Assembly: GCA_002493905.1 (NCBI GenBank)
Contig: DLAJ01000011.1
Span: forward strand, 1 to 62,495
Reading direction: 5' to 3'
From: Lachnospiraceae bacterium UBA7050
GTDB lineage: Bacteria > Bacillota > Clostridia > Lachnospirales > Lachnospiraceae
DNA length: 62,495 nucleotides
Shown here piece by piece: positions 33,363 through 42,242 of this stretch. The translations under genes were made by a program, and so were the position numbers. The notes beneath the pieces are model-generated. The model did no database searches. It was given only the letters and a program-made list of their open reading frames with translations, and was not told the DNA's origin. The number at the start of each line of letters is the position of its first letter. Position 1 is the stretch's first letter.

Positions 33363-35522
33363 ATGCTGCCGCAGTTTACACTGGACGATGAGCGGTTCGC
33401 GGAAATCGCAGAGCGTGCAAGAAATGGGATCGAACGGATTCTGCCGGAATGGACCGATCATAATCTTCACGATCCGGGTATCACGGTACTTGAGCTTTTT
33501 GCCTGGATGAAAGAAATGCAGCAATTTCATATGGATCAGATCACCAAGGCCCACCGGTTGTCCTATCTGCACCTGATGGGAGCAGCACCGGAAACGATCA
33601 AGGCAGCGGAAGCGGTTGTCGTGACAGACGGAGCAGAGCATCCGGTCTTTTTCCCACGGGGCAGCCGTTTTTATGCGGGAGAGATCTGTTTCGAAGCGGT
33701 TACGGAAATACGTGCCGGCGCGGCGGAAATCACAGGACTTTCCCCCTGCTCCGGACAGGAAGGAACGCGCGGGAAAAAAAGCCGGACGGATGCCGGTTTT
33801 GTGTTCCGGAAAAGAGCTGGAAAGGAAAACGAAATATGGGCATATCATGAGACCGTGCGCAGGGGAAAGACCATGCATGTGCCTGCGTTTGGGGACACGC
33901 CGGGGGAGGAAAGCGTGCTGCGGATGGAGGTCAGCGCCGCATTACAGCCTTATGTTACGCATGGTATACATATCCGGCTTGCACAGAGAGAAGCTTTCCG
34001 TAGAAACCCCATCGGGGAATACGAGGCATTTTATCCGCTGGCAGAGCTGTCGCTCTGGTATCAGGGTGAGGGCGGGATCCGCAGGGCCGAAATTGTAGAG
34101 GATACGACGCACGGACTTTTGGAGGACGGATGGATACGGTTTCGTCTGGGTGGGAAAATGAAGGCGGAGAACGGTTTCTTTTATCTGTATCTGACGCCGG
34201 ACAGATGTGAGTATGAGGTTCCGCCGCTCATTGCCGGTATCAGTCTGCATGAACAGAGTGTGGTACAGAAAAGGACGATAGCGGAATATCATGACGGGAC
34301 GGTATGCGGCGGAGAGCCGATACGGATATCGACGTATCTGGCGATGACGGGGGACTTTCTACTGTTCCGGCGGAAAGAATACGTTTTTGTTCTGTATGAT
34401 GGGAAAACGGAAAAACGGGTTGATGATGAGTCGGCGTTCTTTTTTCTGCCGGAGATTCAGGAGGGGGAGGAGTTTTCCTACCGCCTGATCTTCAGTGAGG
34501 CCGGCGGTGCGGAAACGCTGCGCATCGGAGAGGGCTGCGGACTGCCGGAACAGGTATTTGTACCGCAGATTCCCGGACTCTGCGCGGAAGGGATGTGCCT
34601 GATGATGGAGCAGGGGAAGGGAAGCGGACGCTATGTGAGCGCGGAGCGCTGTCAAGATTTTATGCAGGCGGGTGCCTGCGATGCGGTTTTTCAATATGAG
34701 GAGGAGCGCGGAAGCATCTGTTTCGGAGACTGTGACCATGGGATGGCGCCCGAAGGAACGATTCTGTTTGCGTCGGCACAAAGCAGTCTCGGTGCAGGCG
34801 GAAACGTGAAGGCGGGAAGTATCTGCCGTCTGGAAGACGGGGAAAGGCAGCTTTTTGTGACAAATGAGCATGGAGCTGCCGGCGGGAAAAATGCGGAGAC
34901 GCTTTCGGAATGCGGGGAACGGCTGAGGAAGCTTCGGGACCGGACGGTACGCGCCGTGACGGATGAAGATTTCGAGCGCCTTGTCATGCAGACACCGGGA
35001 CTGATGCTAAAAAGCGTGAAGGTGATCCGGGGGCTTCAGATCAACGGGAAACAGGGCGGGGGGCCGGAGCGGCAGGAGAATTGTGTTACGATTGTTGTAA
35101 AGCCCTGTTCGGTATATCAGGAGGCGTATGTAAGTGATGCATATCGGAAGAATATCCTTCGCATGCTGGAACCCAGGCGTCTGATCGGTACAAGGATTCT
35201 TGTGATCTCACCTGAGTATATCGGGATATCCCTGTTCGGGGAGATAGTAGTAAACGGACAGAAGGAGGCGGCAAAAGCATGCATAAAGGCGGCACTGGAC
35301 ACATTTTTTGCAAAGATTGGTACAGAGTTCGGCGCGCCGGTGCGCATGAGCGCAGTTTATGGCATTTTGGATGTACTGGATGTGACGGCGCGCATTGTTT
35401 CACTGACATTGAATGCGCGGGGAAAGGGCGTAAGGAGGAACCGCAGCGGGGATCTGCTCCTGCCTGCAAACGGGCTGGCATATCTAAAGGAATGCGAGCT
35501 GAACATGACGGCAGGCGGGTAA
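33363..35522 (+). CDS. second large baseplate protein (Afp12/Pvc12-like)
   Basis: A 719-residue member of the putative baseplate assembly family. The N-terminus LPQFTLDDERFAEIAERARN then LPEWTDHNLHDPGITVLELF is the standard Afp12-type opening. A baseplate-J-like section follows: VRAVTDEDFERLVMQTPGLM, then VKPCSVYQEAYVSDAYRKNI and PRRLIGTRILVISPEYIGIS. It partners Afp11 in the wedge. ATG 33363 follows GAGGGGGCGCG. Gap to the previous gene is 47 bases. Confidence 0.9.
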   Translation: MLPQFTLDDERFAEIAERARNGIERILPEWTDHNLHDPGITVLELFAWMKEMQQFHMDQITKAHRLSYLHLMGAAPETIKAAEAVVVTDGAEHPVFFPRGSRFYAGEICFEAVTEIRAGAAEITGLSPCSGQEGTRGKKSRTDAGFVFRKRAGKENEIWAYHETVRRGKTMHVPAFGDTPGEESVLRMEVSAALQPYVTHGIHIRLAQREAFRRNPIGEYEAFYPLAELSLWYQGEGGIRRAEIVEDTTHGLLEDGWIRFRLGGKMKAENGFFYLYLTPDRCEYEVPPLIAGISLHEQSVVQKRTIAEYHDGTVCGGEPIRISTYLAMTGDFLLFRRKEYVFVLYDGKTEKRVDDESAFFFLPEIQEGEEFSYRLIFSEAGGAETLRIGEGCGLPEQVFVPQIPGLCAEGMCLMMEQGKGSGRYVSAERCQDFMQAGACDAVFQYEEERGSICFGDCDHGMAPEGTILFASAQSSLGAGGNVKAGSICRLEDGERQLFVTNEHGAAGGKNAETLSECGERLRKLRDRTVRAVTDEDFERLVMQTPGLMLKSVKVIRGLQINGKQGGGPERQENCVTIVVKPCSVYQEAYVSDAYRKNILRMLEPRRLIGTRILVISPEYIGISLFGEIVVNGQKEAAKACIKAALDTFFAKIGTEFGAPVRMSAVYGILDVLDVTARIVSLTLNARGKGVRRNRSGDLLLPANGLAYLKECELNMTAGG

Positions 35523-35616
35523 TAAGATGCAATACAGAATCTCTGGTGCTGAACGGTTATAACAGGAGGCTTCAGTCCGTCTGCAAAATTGTGAAAGCGA
35601 AAGGAAAGGTGGGGGC

Positions 35617-36699
35617 ATGGCGCAGCGTCTGACTTATTTTCTGTTACATAATAAAGAAGATTTTGCACGGGGAAGCGGCGCCGGAATTGTTGTGGACGGG
35701 CATGGAATCTCACTTGCAAAAGGATGCTGCGAAGGCGTTTATGATACGCGCGTGTTTGACTGCGGTGAACGCGGTATGAAATGGCACCGGCTGACGGTGG
35801 AAGGAAGCGCCCTAAAAAACTGTCTGGTGACGGTGTATGCGGCGGAAACGGAAAGCGGTGCCGGCTCGGAGGATGCGAAGGTCAGGAGTTTTCAGAATCC
35901 GGAGGATGTGCTGTTGTTCGGGGTGGAGGGGCGTTATCTCAGACTCCGGTTTGTGATCCGGGAGAGTGCAGCCGTCCGGATTTCACGGGTGAAAATCCGT
36001 TTTCCGATGCAGACATGGCTTTCTTATCTGCCGGAAATTTACCGGGAACAGGCGGAGCAGGATTCATTTTTTAAGCGTTACCTCGGTATCTTTCAAGTCA
36101 TCTATGAGGACATGACGGAACGCATCGCACATTCCGCGCAGCGGTTTTCACCATTTACCGAAGATGAGGAAGCGCTTTTAGAACTGTCCGGATGGCTTGG
36201 AATGGAGAGCGGGGAGCTGTGGAAGAAAGAGCAGCGCCGTTATCTGATCCGCCATGCGGTCCGGCTGTCAGAAATCCGCGGTACGGCGGCGTATCTGAAA
36301 GAGCTGTTGTTTCTGGCAGTGGGAAAGAATGTGTATCTTGTGGAATACGGTTCTCTGCTGCCCTATTTCGATGGCGGGGAGACGGAGGAGACGCTTAAGC
36401 GCCTCTATACGGCGGGGCCCTATGAGTTTACCCTGCTGCTGGAACAAAGCGGTCAGGCGGACGAAAAGGAGCTTCATCTCATTGGAAAGATTGTGGAGAC
36501 GGCAAAGCCGGCAGAGATGGCATGCCGGATCGTTGCACCGCCGCCATATCTGTTTTTAGGACAGCATACTTACCTTGGCATCAACAGTGTGCTTGGTCGG
36601 TACAGAACGCTCCGGCTGGATGGAACATGTGCAATGCCGTTTTCGATCATAGCGGGGAGGGAGCCAGACAATGAAAAATCTGAAATATTTTCCTTATGA
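35617..36699 (+). CDS. phage tail protein I-like baseplate protein
   Basis: 360 residues. The N-terminal half (about 1-130) is beta-rich, with LLFGVEGRYLRLRFVIRESA. The C-terminal half is the tail-protein-I domain: MQTWLSYLPEIYREQAEQDS, FFKRYLGIFQVIYEDMTERI and IRHAVRLSEIRGTAAYLKEL. Such proteins attach peripheral elements to the wedge. Its 3' end overlaps the next gene by 29 bases in a different frame, implying coupled translation. Confidence 0.88.
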   Translation: MAQRLTYFLLHNKEDFARGSGAGIVVDGHGISLAKGCCEGVYDTRVFDCGERGMKWHRLTVEGSALKNCLVTVYAAETESGAGSEDAKVRSFQNPEDVLLFGVEGRYLRLRFVIRESAAVRISRVKIRFPMQTWLSYLPEIYREQAEQDSFFKRYLGIFQVIYEDMTERIAHSAQRFSPFTEDEEALLELSGWLGMESGELWKKEQRRYLIRHAVRLSEIRGTAAYLKELLFLAVGKNVYLVEYGSLLPYFDGGETEETLKRLYTAGPYEFTLLLEQSGQADEKELHLIGKIVETAKPAEMACRIVAPPPYLFLGQHTYLGINSVLGRYRTLRLDGTCAMPFSIIAGREPDNEKSEIFSL

Positions 36700-38428
36700 A
36701 AGAAATCGTTATTTTTATGGGAAGCTGCTTGGCGTGGAGGATTTTGAGGCGGAGCAGAAATATATGAATGATAAGCGCAGGCTGATTAACCGTTTCATGC
36801 ATGGATGCGGGGTGGTCTGCGGATTGAACGTTGTTCAAGTGGAAAGTGATACCATTTCGGTGGAAGCGGGGCTGGCGCTTGATTTTGCAGGAAGGGAAAT
36901 TCTTGTGGATGAGCCGGTGACAAGACGGCTCCCGGAACTGGAGGGTTTTTCCGCGTATGAAAAAGACACGGACGGCGGCAGTTACCTGTATCTGTGCATT
37001 GAATATGCGGAGTATGAGAAAAGTCCGGTTTACAGTGTGGCGAGCAGCGGCACAGACGGCGGAGAGCAGTACAGCCGGATTGCTGAAGGGTTTCATATCT
37101 ATCTTACAGGTCAGGAACCGGAACAGGGGGTGAGCGGGAGCCGTGCCTATTATGAAGCGAAAAAGACGCTCTATTGGGGGAACGGTATCCGCATCAGTCA
37201 GGTGTTTCCGCGCTATGTCCGGGGCGGAAGTAAATTTGATGCGCGGATCATCGTGGAAAATATGGGGCAGAGGCAGCCGGTTTCTTTTTGCTATGAACTG
37301 GTTCTTGACTGCTTAAAAAAGGATGGGAAACAGCGGTTCAGAGTGGAGTTTGACGAGGAAAAACATGAGAGGGCGAAGCGCTATGAAATCCCGATTATAC
37401 TGGAAGCGGAGAGTGGTTCCGGAATGTGCGGATGGGTCAAACTCAGGGAGGGGAGCTTCGTGTTAAGGGCAGGCGGTCAGGTGCTGGAGACACAGGCGGA
37501 TGTGGAGCATTCGGTGGAGATAACAGCGGAGCCGGTCGGCGAAGTGATCGGCCGCCGTTATCTCGTCGAGGCGATGCGCGAGTTGAAAAACGAGACTTAT
37601 CATCAGGGAATCTATCTTGCCAAAATCAGCCTGTTCGGTGTCGGGAATACGGTTGTGATCGACGATGTGGAGGAAATGCCGTTTGGGCAGTACATCTGCA
37701 GTGATGTTCTCTCCGGAATCCGCGAAATTACCTCAGAACAGCAGCAGGCGGAGATGCTGCGCATGATCAAGGCGGGCGGAGCCGGCGGGGAGCAAAGAAC
37801 GGCTGGGGAGCAGACGCAGGAGACGTTTGCGTGCGTATCCGGAACGGTGAGCATCGGGCTGGGCATCGGCGGCGTCAGGGGACAGAAGTTTTTTTCGGAA
37901 CCGGTCATGCATGGGCTTGGACCGGGCAGCGTTTCCGTCCTATGCGGAATTGCGGGAGATGCCAGAAAACCATCCGCTGTTTACTATGGCTCTCCGGAAG
38001 TGTTTGGTGAGGATGAATGTGAGGTACATGCGCAGACGGCGGTGAAGGTGGATATGGTGAATGGAACATTTGTGGCGGGTATTATGCTGACAGAAGCGAC
38101 GACCGCAGGCAGCCTCAAGCTGCATTGGACTGCTTTCAGGGATTGTGAGGAGGAATCCAAAGAAACGGAGCGTTCGCTGTTCCTGAAACCGGATATGGTT
38201 TACCTGAATCTGCGGGAAGATTATCATTTTGAACCGGTGATCAGCGGAATCGGGGACGGGCGTATCCTATGGTCTGTCACGGAAAAAGAAGGCGGCAGCA
38301 TTGACGAAAATGGAACGTATACGGCTCCCGCCATTCCGGGGATTTATGAGGTTATGGCAAGGAGCGCCGCTTATCCGAAGATTTGTGCGGCCGCATATGC
38401 GGTTGTGCGTGACATCAAAGCGGATTAG
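36671..38428 (+). CDS. CIS-associated attachment-like protein with Ig-like C-terminus
   Basis: 585 residues. The N-terminal about 90 residues (NRYFYGKLLGVEDFEAEQKY, then NRFMHGCGVVCGLNVVQVES) form a domain repeatedly found in CIS and phage-like tail loci, probably docking to the baseplate. The middle is beta-rich and variable. The end, ILWSVTEKEGGSIDENGTYT then APAIPGIYEVMA, is a bacterial Ig-like domain of the kind that binds surfaces. With no classical fibre in the locus, this is the best candidate for target or envelope contact. That role is inference. Confidence 0.75.
   Translation: MKNLKYFPYERNRYFYGKLLGVEDFEAEQKYMNDKRRLINRFMHGCGVVCGLNVVQVESDTISVEAGLALDFAGREILVDEPVTRRLPELEGFSAYEKDTDGGSYLYLCIEYAEYEKSPVYSVASSGTDGGEQYSRIAEGFHIYLTGQEPEQGVSGSRAYYEAKKTLYWGNGIRISQVFPRYVRGGSKFDARIIVENMGQRQPVSFCYELVLDCLKKDGKQRFRVEFDEEKHERAKRYEIPIILEAESGSGMCGWVKLREGSFVLRAGGQVLETQADVEHSVEITAEPVGEVIGRRYLVEAMRELKNETYHQGIYLAKISLFGVGNTVVIDDVEEMPFGQYICSDVLSGIREITSEQQQAEMLRMIKAGGAGGEQRTAGEQTQETFACVSGTVSIGLGIGGVRGQKFFSEPVMHGLGPGSVSVLCGIAGDARKPSAVYYGSPEVFGEDECEVHAQTAVKVDMVNGTFVAGIMLTEATTAGSLKLHWTAFRDCEEESKETERSLFLKPDMVYLNLREDYHFEPVISGIGDGRILWSVTEKEGGSIDENGTYTAPAIPGIYEVMARSAAYPKICAAAYAVVRDIKAD
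36824..36838. repeat. TTGAAC-N3-GTTCAA palindrome, copy 4 (perfect)
   Basis: TTGAACGTTGTTCAA inside the 585-residue protein gene. Confidence 0.8.
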
Positions 38429-38442
38429 GGGAGGGGCGTAAA

Positions 38443-39459
38443 ATGCTGATTGACACGCCGGAAAAGACGTACCGGATTCTTTCCCTGTTAAAAGAAGATC
38501 TGTCGCTGCGCATGTATCTTGCCGCGGATAGGAAATGGGACAGAAAGGAGAAGCACGCTCCGCGCTATTTGCTGACGGAATTTGTAAATCCGGTGCTCGG
38601 CAGGGAGATGATGCTGTATCTGATGGGGGCAGGGGAGGAATGCGGACCGGAGGATGGCGGAGACAGGATGTACGGAAAAACGTATGCTGAAAGAAGCTGG
38701 ACTGTTGTCACCTGTTTTGTCAGGAGAGGGATCATATGGCTGGTTTCCCCTTATTATGAGGGGTGCTCTTTTCAGGAGGCGGCGCGCAATGCCTGTACGG
38801 CACGGGAGCGGTCGGCGCTGTGGGAGGGACTGCTTGCGTGTCTGTTTTATGAAAGGCTGCCCCTGTATCTAAAATATGAGGCAGCGGCACCCGTAAATAT
38901 TGTCGTGGATGAGCATTCTGCAGTGCGGATCAATTATGAGCTCCAAGAGACGGACAGACTGCAGGAGCTGCTGTCTGGGAAGCAGTATGGGACGGGCGGG
39001 GGGCGGGAAGCGCTGTTCCGGGATATACAGAGGCGGCTGTATGAAAGCTTTTGTATCCTGTTTTCCGATCATCTGACCAATGCGGATAAGAAGAGGAGGA
39101 AAGACGCCGTTTCGGAGTATGCGGAGCGTCTGCGGGAAGGAAGCTATGAGAGCGGTCCGGTACTCTGCCGGGAATTTTATGGGCTGCGCACCGGACTTTT
39201 GGAGCAGGAGAGGGAGCAGAGCGGGCAGGAACAAGGAGTTTTGCTGCATTTTTGGAATGCGGTGTCCGGGCATGCGGACAGGATTTGGAAATGCGTGTAC
39301 TGCCTGCTTGTGCTGGTGTTATGGGCGCTCTTTCTTTATCTGCATCTGCGGCCGGACAGTGCTGCTGCGCAGAGAACGCGCATTACAATGATCGGGACTG
39401 AAGAAATGGAAGGCGGGACTATGGAGACGGTTGAAGAGACTGTGGAAACGGACGGTTAG
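38443..39459 (+). CDS. membrane-anchored pseudokinase-like protein
   Basis: 338 residues with a cytoplasmic N-terminal domain, one membrane helix (about 283-302, CVYCLLVLVLWALFLYLHL) and a 35-residue acidic/threonine tail outside. The middle looks like a eukaryotic-type kinase C-lobe: IIWLVSPYYEGCSFQEAARN, then LLACLFYERLPLYLKYEAAA and PVNIVVDEHSAVRINYELQE. This follows the HRDxKPxNI...DFG layout, but HRD reads YEA and DFG reads NYE; only the Asn of the catalytic loop (152) is kept. No ATP-binding Gly loop is seen. It would be a pseudokinase at the membrane, between the attachment-like and MORN proteins. The kinase link is by pattern only. Confidence 0.6.
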   Translation: MLIDTPEKTYRILSLLKEDLSLRMYLAADRKWDRKEKHAPRYLLTEFVNPVLGREMMLYLMGAGEECGPEDGGDRMYGKTYAERSWTVVTCFVRRGIIWLVSPYYEGCSFQEAARNACTARERSALWEGLLACLFYERLPLYLKYEAAAPVNIVVDEHSAVRINYELQETDRLQELLSGKQYGTGGGREALFRDIQRRLYESFCILFSDHLTNADKKRRKDAVSEYAERLREGSYESGPVLCREFYGLRTGLLEQEREQSGQEQGVLLHFWNAVSGHADRIWKCVYCLLVLVLWALFLYLHLRPDSAAAQRTRITMIGTEEMEGGTMETVEETVETDG

Positions 39460-39591
39460 CGGGGAGAGACAGAGGAAACGGACAAACCGGCATGGAGCAG
39501 CGGATGCAGAAGGACAGCATAGGCGCGTGGAGAGCAAAACGGAGAAACGGCGAAATGCCAAATGGCGCAAAACGTGGAAAGGAACGGAAGC

Positions 39592-41535
39592 ATGGCTCAT
39601 TTAAGAGGTGCAAAAAAGACAATGCAGTATGCGAAAAAACGGGCGTACTATGCGATTGTGCCTCCGGTAAAAAAGGGAATGCGGAAGGCGCGGCAGAAGC
39701 TTGCGCCGAATGGACTGAAAGACAGGATTGTCCGGGATATGGAAGAAAGGAGAAAGGCGCTGTCCGGGAAAAAAACATCCGTATCGGATTATAAGACATG
39801 CGGCTCTTTTCTGATTTCCAAAAAACTGCTTTATGCACTCGGTATCGCACTGCCGCTTGCCGCAATCGCGGCTGAGTTGTGGATGATTCCTTTTTTGCAG
39901 TCCCGTCTGTTCACCAGAACGATGGAACTGAATGCGCCCGAAATGTACCAGTATACGGGAAAGGTATGTCTGCTGGCGTCCGGTTCGGACCGTGTGCTGT
40001 TTGAGGGAATGCTTTTGGACGGAAGAATTTCAGGTCAGGGCAGACTCTATGATGAAAATGGCGGACTGGTTTACGAAGGTGATTTTTTGACGGAAATGTA
40101 CGAGGGGGAAGGACAGAGCTTTTATGCGGACGGAAAGACTGCGTACCGGGGCGGCTTCGGGCAAAACCGGTATCAGGGATATGGTTTTCTTTATAGAGAA
40201 AGCGGGGAGCTGCTGTATGAAGGGGATTTTGCGGGAGGTGCGTACGAGGGAAAAGGGAAGCTGTACGGAGAGGCCGGGGAACTGCTGTATGAAGGGGATT
40301 TTGCAGGAGGTGCGTACGAGGGAAAAGGGAAGCTGTACGGAGAGGCCGGGGAGCTGCTGTATGAAGGGGATTTTGCGGGAGGTGCGTACGAGGGAAAAGG
40401 GAAGCTGTACGGAAAAGGCGGGGAACTGCTGTATGAGGGGGATTTTGCAGGAGGTGCGTACGGGGGAAAAGGGAAGCTGTACGGAGAGGCCGGGGGGCTG
40501 CTGTATGAAGGGGATTTTGCGGGAGGTGCGTACGAGGGAAAAGGGAGACTGTACGGAGAGGCCGGGGAACTGCTGTATGAAGGGGATTTTGCCGGAGGTG
40601 CGTACGAGGGGGAGGGAGTGCTGTATGAGGAGGACGGCACGCTGCGGTATGAAGGCGGTTTTTCGGGAGGTGTTTTCGATGGGGAAGGAAGGCTGTATGC
40701 AGGCGAGGGGCTTCTGTATGAAGGCGGGTTTCGCAGGGGGAAAAAATCTGGGCAGGGAACTCTTTATGACGCGGAGGGGGCTGTGCTGTGCGACGGGATT
40801 TTTGCAAACGACAGTTTCATTCAGGGAAGCGGCATTGTGGTCGATGCGGATAATCAGTATCTGTATGAAGGTGAGCTTTTGGGAAAACTGGCGCATGGCT
40901 ATGGGCGGCTTTATTATGACGACGGCATGCTGCGGTATGAAGGGATGTTTGAGAGCGGCAGATATGAAGGAGAGGGGATTCTGTATGGGAAAGACAGGGA
41001 AGTGCTTTATATAGGAGGTTTTTCATCGGGGCTCTGCAACGGTTACGGGAGATTCTTCGGAAGCGGCGGTATGCTCGTTTATGAGGGTGAGACCGCGTAT
41101 GGCATTTATGAAGGGAAAGGGAAACTGTATGGGGAGGACGGCACTCTGATTTATGAAGGGGACTTTGCGGACGGTCTCTATGATGGTCAGGGAACGCTCT
41201 ATGCGGATGGCGGCTGCGTCTATTATGAGGGCGGTTTTCGTGCGGGAAGGAAGTCCGGACAGGGAATTCTGTTTCATCCTGATACGGGAATGAAACTGTA
41301 TGAGGGCGGATTTCTTGCCGATCAATATGACGGCATGGGAAAGCTCTATAATGCTGCCGGAAATCTCTTATATGAAGGTGAATTTCTGATGGGAAATATG
41401 AACGGGTACGGCACGCTCTATGACGGCATGACGGGAGCGCCCGTAGAGCAGGGTGTTTTCAGAAACGGGATTCTGGTCACAGCGGAGCAGCAAGAAGCGG
41501 AGCAGCAGCAAACGGAGCAGCCGTATCAGGAGTAA
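39592..41535 (+). CDS. membrane-anchored MORN-repeat protein
   Basis: 647 residues. A basic N-terminus (about 1-60, e.g. AKKRAYYAIVPPVKKGMRKA) precedes one membrane helix (about 80-102, LYALGIALPLAAIAAELW). Then come about 20 MORN-type repeats of about 23 residues (LLYEGDFAGGAYEGKGKLYG), which form an elongated beta-sheet rod and in other proteins contact lipids or partners. Six central repeats are almost identical. By the positive-inside rule the MORN rod is outside the membrane. It sits among CIS genes and could be a wall-spanning tether or guide for the particle. ATG 39592 follows GGAACGGAAG; an in-frame ATG at 39562 lacks a good site. Confidence 0.88.
   Translation: MAHLRGAKKTMQYAKKRAYYAIVPPVKKGMRKARQKLAPNGLKDRIVRDMEERRKALSGKKTSVSDYKTCGSFLISKKLLYALGIALPLAAIAAELWMIPFLQSRLFTRTMELNAPEMYQYTGKVCLLASGSDRVLFEGMLLDGRISGQGRLYDENGGLVYEGDFLTEMYEGEGQSFYADGKTAYRGGFGQNRYQGYGFLYRESGELLYEGDFAGGAYEGKGKLYGEAGELLYEGDFAGGAYEGKGKLYGEAGELLYEGDFAGGAYEGKGKLYGKGGELLYEGDFAGGAYGGKGKLYGEAGGLLYEGDFAGGAYEGKGRLYGEAGELLYEGDFAGGAYEGEGVLYEEDGTLRYEGGFSGGVFDGEGRLYAGEGLLYEGGFRRGKKSGQGTLYDAEGAVLCDGIFANDSFIQGSGIVVDADNQYLYEGELLGKLAHGYGRLYYDDGMLRYEGMFESGRYEGEGILYGKDREVLYIGGFSSGLCNGYGRFFGSGGMLVYEGETAYGIYEGKGKLYGEDGTLIYEGDFADGLYDGQGTLYADGGCVYYEGGFRAGRKSGQGILFHPDTGMKLYEGGFLADQYDGMGKLYNAAGNLLYEGEFLMGNMNGYGTLYDGMTGAPVEQGVFRNGILVTAEQQEAEQQQTEQPYQE
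40197..40617 (+). repeat. six near-identical 69-bp tandem repeats inside the MORN gene
   Basis: Units beginning near GAGCTGCTGTATGAAGGGGA repeat six times with period 69 bp and only a few substitutions (mostly A/G), encoding LLYEGDFAGGAY each time. The outer repeats of the gene have diverged strongly at DNA level, so the inner block arose by recent duplication. Confidence 0.9.
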
Positions 41536-41639
41536 AAGCCGGGCTGGAAAGCTGGAAGGCGGAGCGGCCGGGTTATGACCGGCAGACAGGTAAGGAAGCA
41601 GGATAATCCGGGCGGGTAAAAAACGGATGGAGGCGGATG

Positions 41640-42242
41640 ATGAAATATACGGGGATTGCGCGGGCAGGCGGAATGCTTGTCTCGGTTCTGCAGAAGGGGC
41701 TTGTGCCGGAAATGATCGCGGAACCGGGGCTTATCGGTCTTTGCACGCCGCAGGAAAAGGGTGATTTTGTATTGGGCGTGTGGCTCTATGATATCCGGGA
41801 GTGTATGCAGTTAAACCGTCATGAGATGGTGGCGGTCGATGACAGGAGACAGAGATACCCCTCCGTCTATGTGAATCTTTTTTATATGATTACGCCATAT
41901 TCCTGCGGAGACGTGAAATACCGGGCGGAGGAGGAGGCGCTGATGTTCGGAAAAATTCTACAGACGCTGAAAGACGCTGCCGTACTTGAGCTTTCGGGGC
42001 TGGAGGATGCGGATGGAGGAGAGCCGGTCTGCCAGATTGTGCTTCAGAATCTAAGCATGGAGGAAAAACAGCGCATTTATCCTGCGCAGGGAGGCTATAA
42101 GGCGTCGCTGTTTTATGAAGTCGGGCCGCTGGAAATTTCGTCGGAGAAGGAGCGGAGTGTCCGGCGGGTTGTGGATATTTCATACGACATCGGAGAGACG
42201 GATGGGAATGCCGCGGCCGTGCTGAGGGGAGGAATGCTATGA
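41640..42242 (+). CDS. DUF4255 family tube/sheath terminator-like protein (Afp16/Pvc16)
   Basis: 200 residues. The DUF4255 hallmarks are present: KGDFVLGVWLYDIRECMQLN followed by YPSVYVNLFYMITPYSCGDV and EEEALMFGKILQTLKDAAVL. In Afp and PVC the equivalent protein caps the distal end of tube and sheath and sets their length. ATG 41640 has GGAGG 6-7 bases upstream (41637 is also ATG). Its stop overlaps the next start (ATGA). Confidence 0.88.
   Translation: MKYTGIARAGGMLVSVLQKGLVPEMIAEPGLIGLCTPQEKGDFVLGVWLYDIRECMQLNRHEMVAVDDRRQRYPSVYVNLFYMITPYSCGDVKYRAEEEALMFGKILQTLKDAAVLELSGLEDADGGEPVCQIVLQNLSMEEKQRIYPAQGGYKASLFYEVGPLEISSEKERSVRRVVDISYDIGETDGNAAAVLRGGML

Noticed and set aside
40191..40807. Long antisense open frames rich in Pro/Ser/His opposite the MORN gene
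   Set aside because: They are shadows produced by the 69-bp repeat; they lack a ribosome site, and the sense strand encodes clear MORN repeats and a TM helix.
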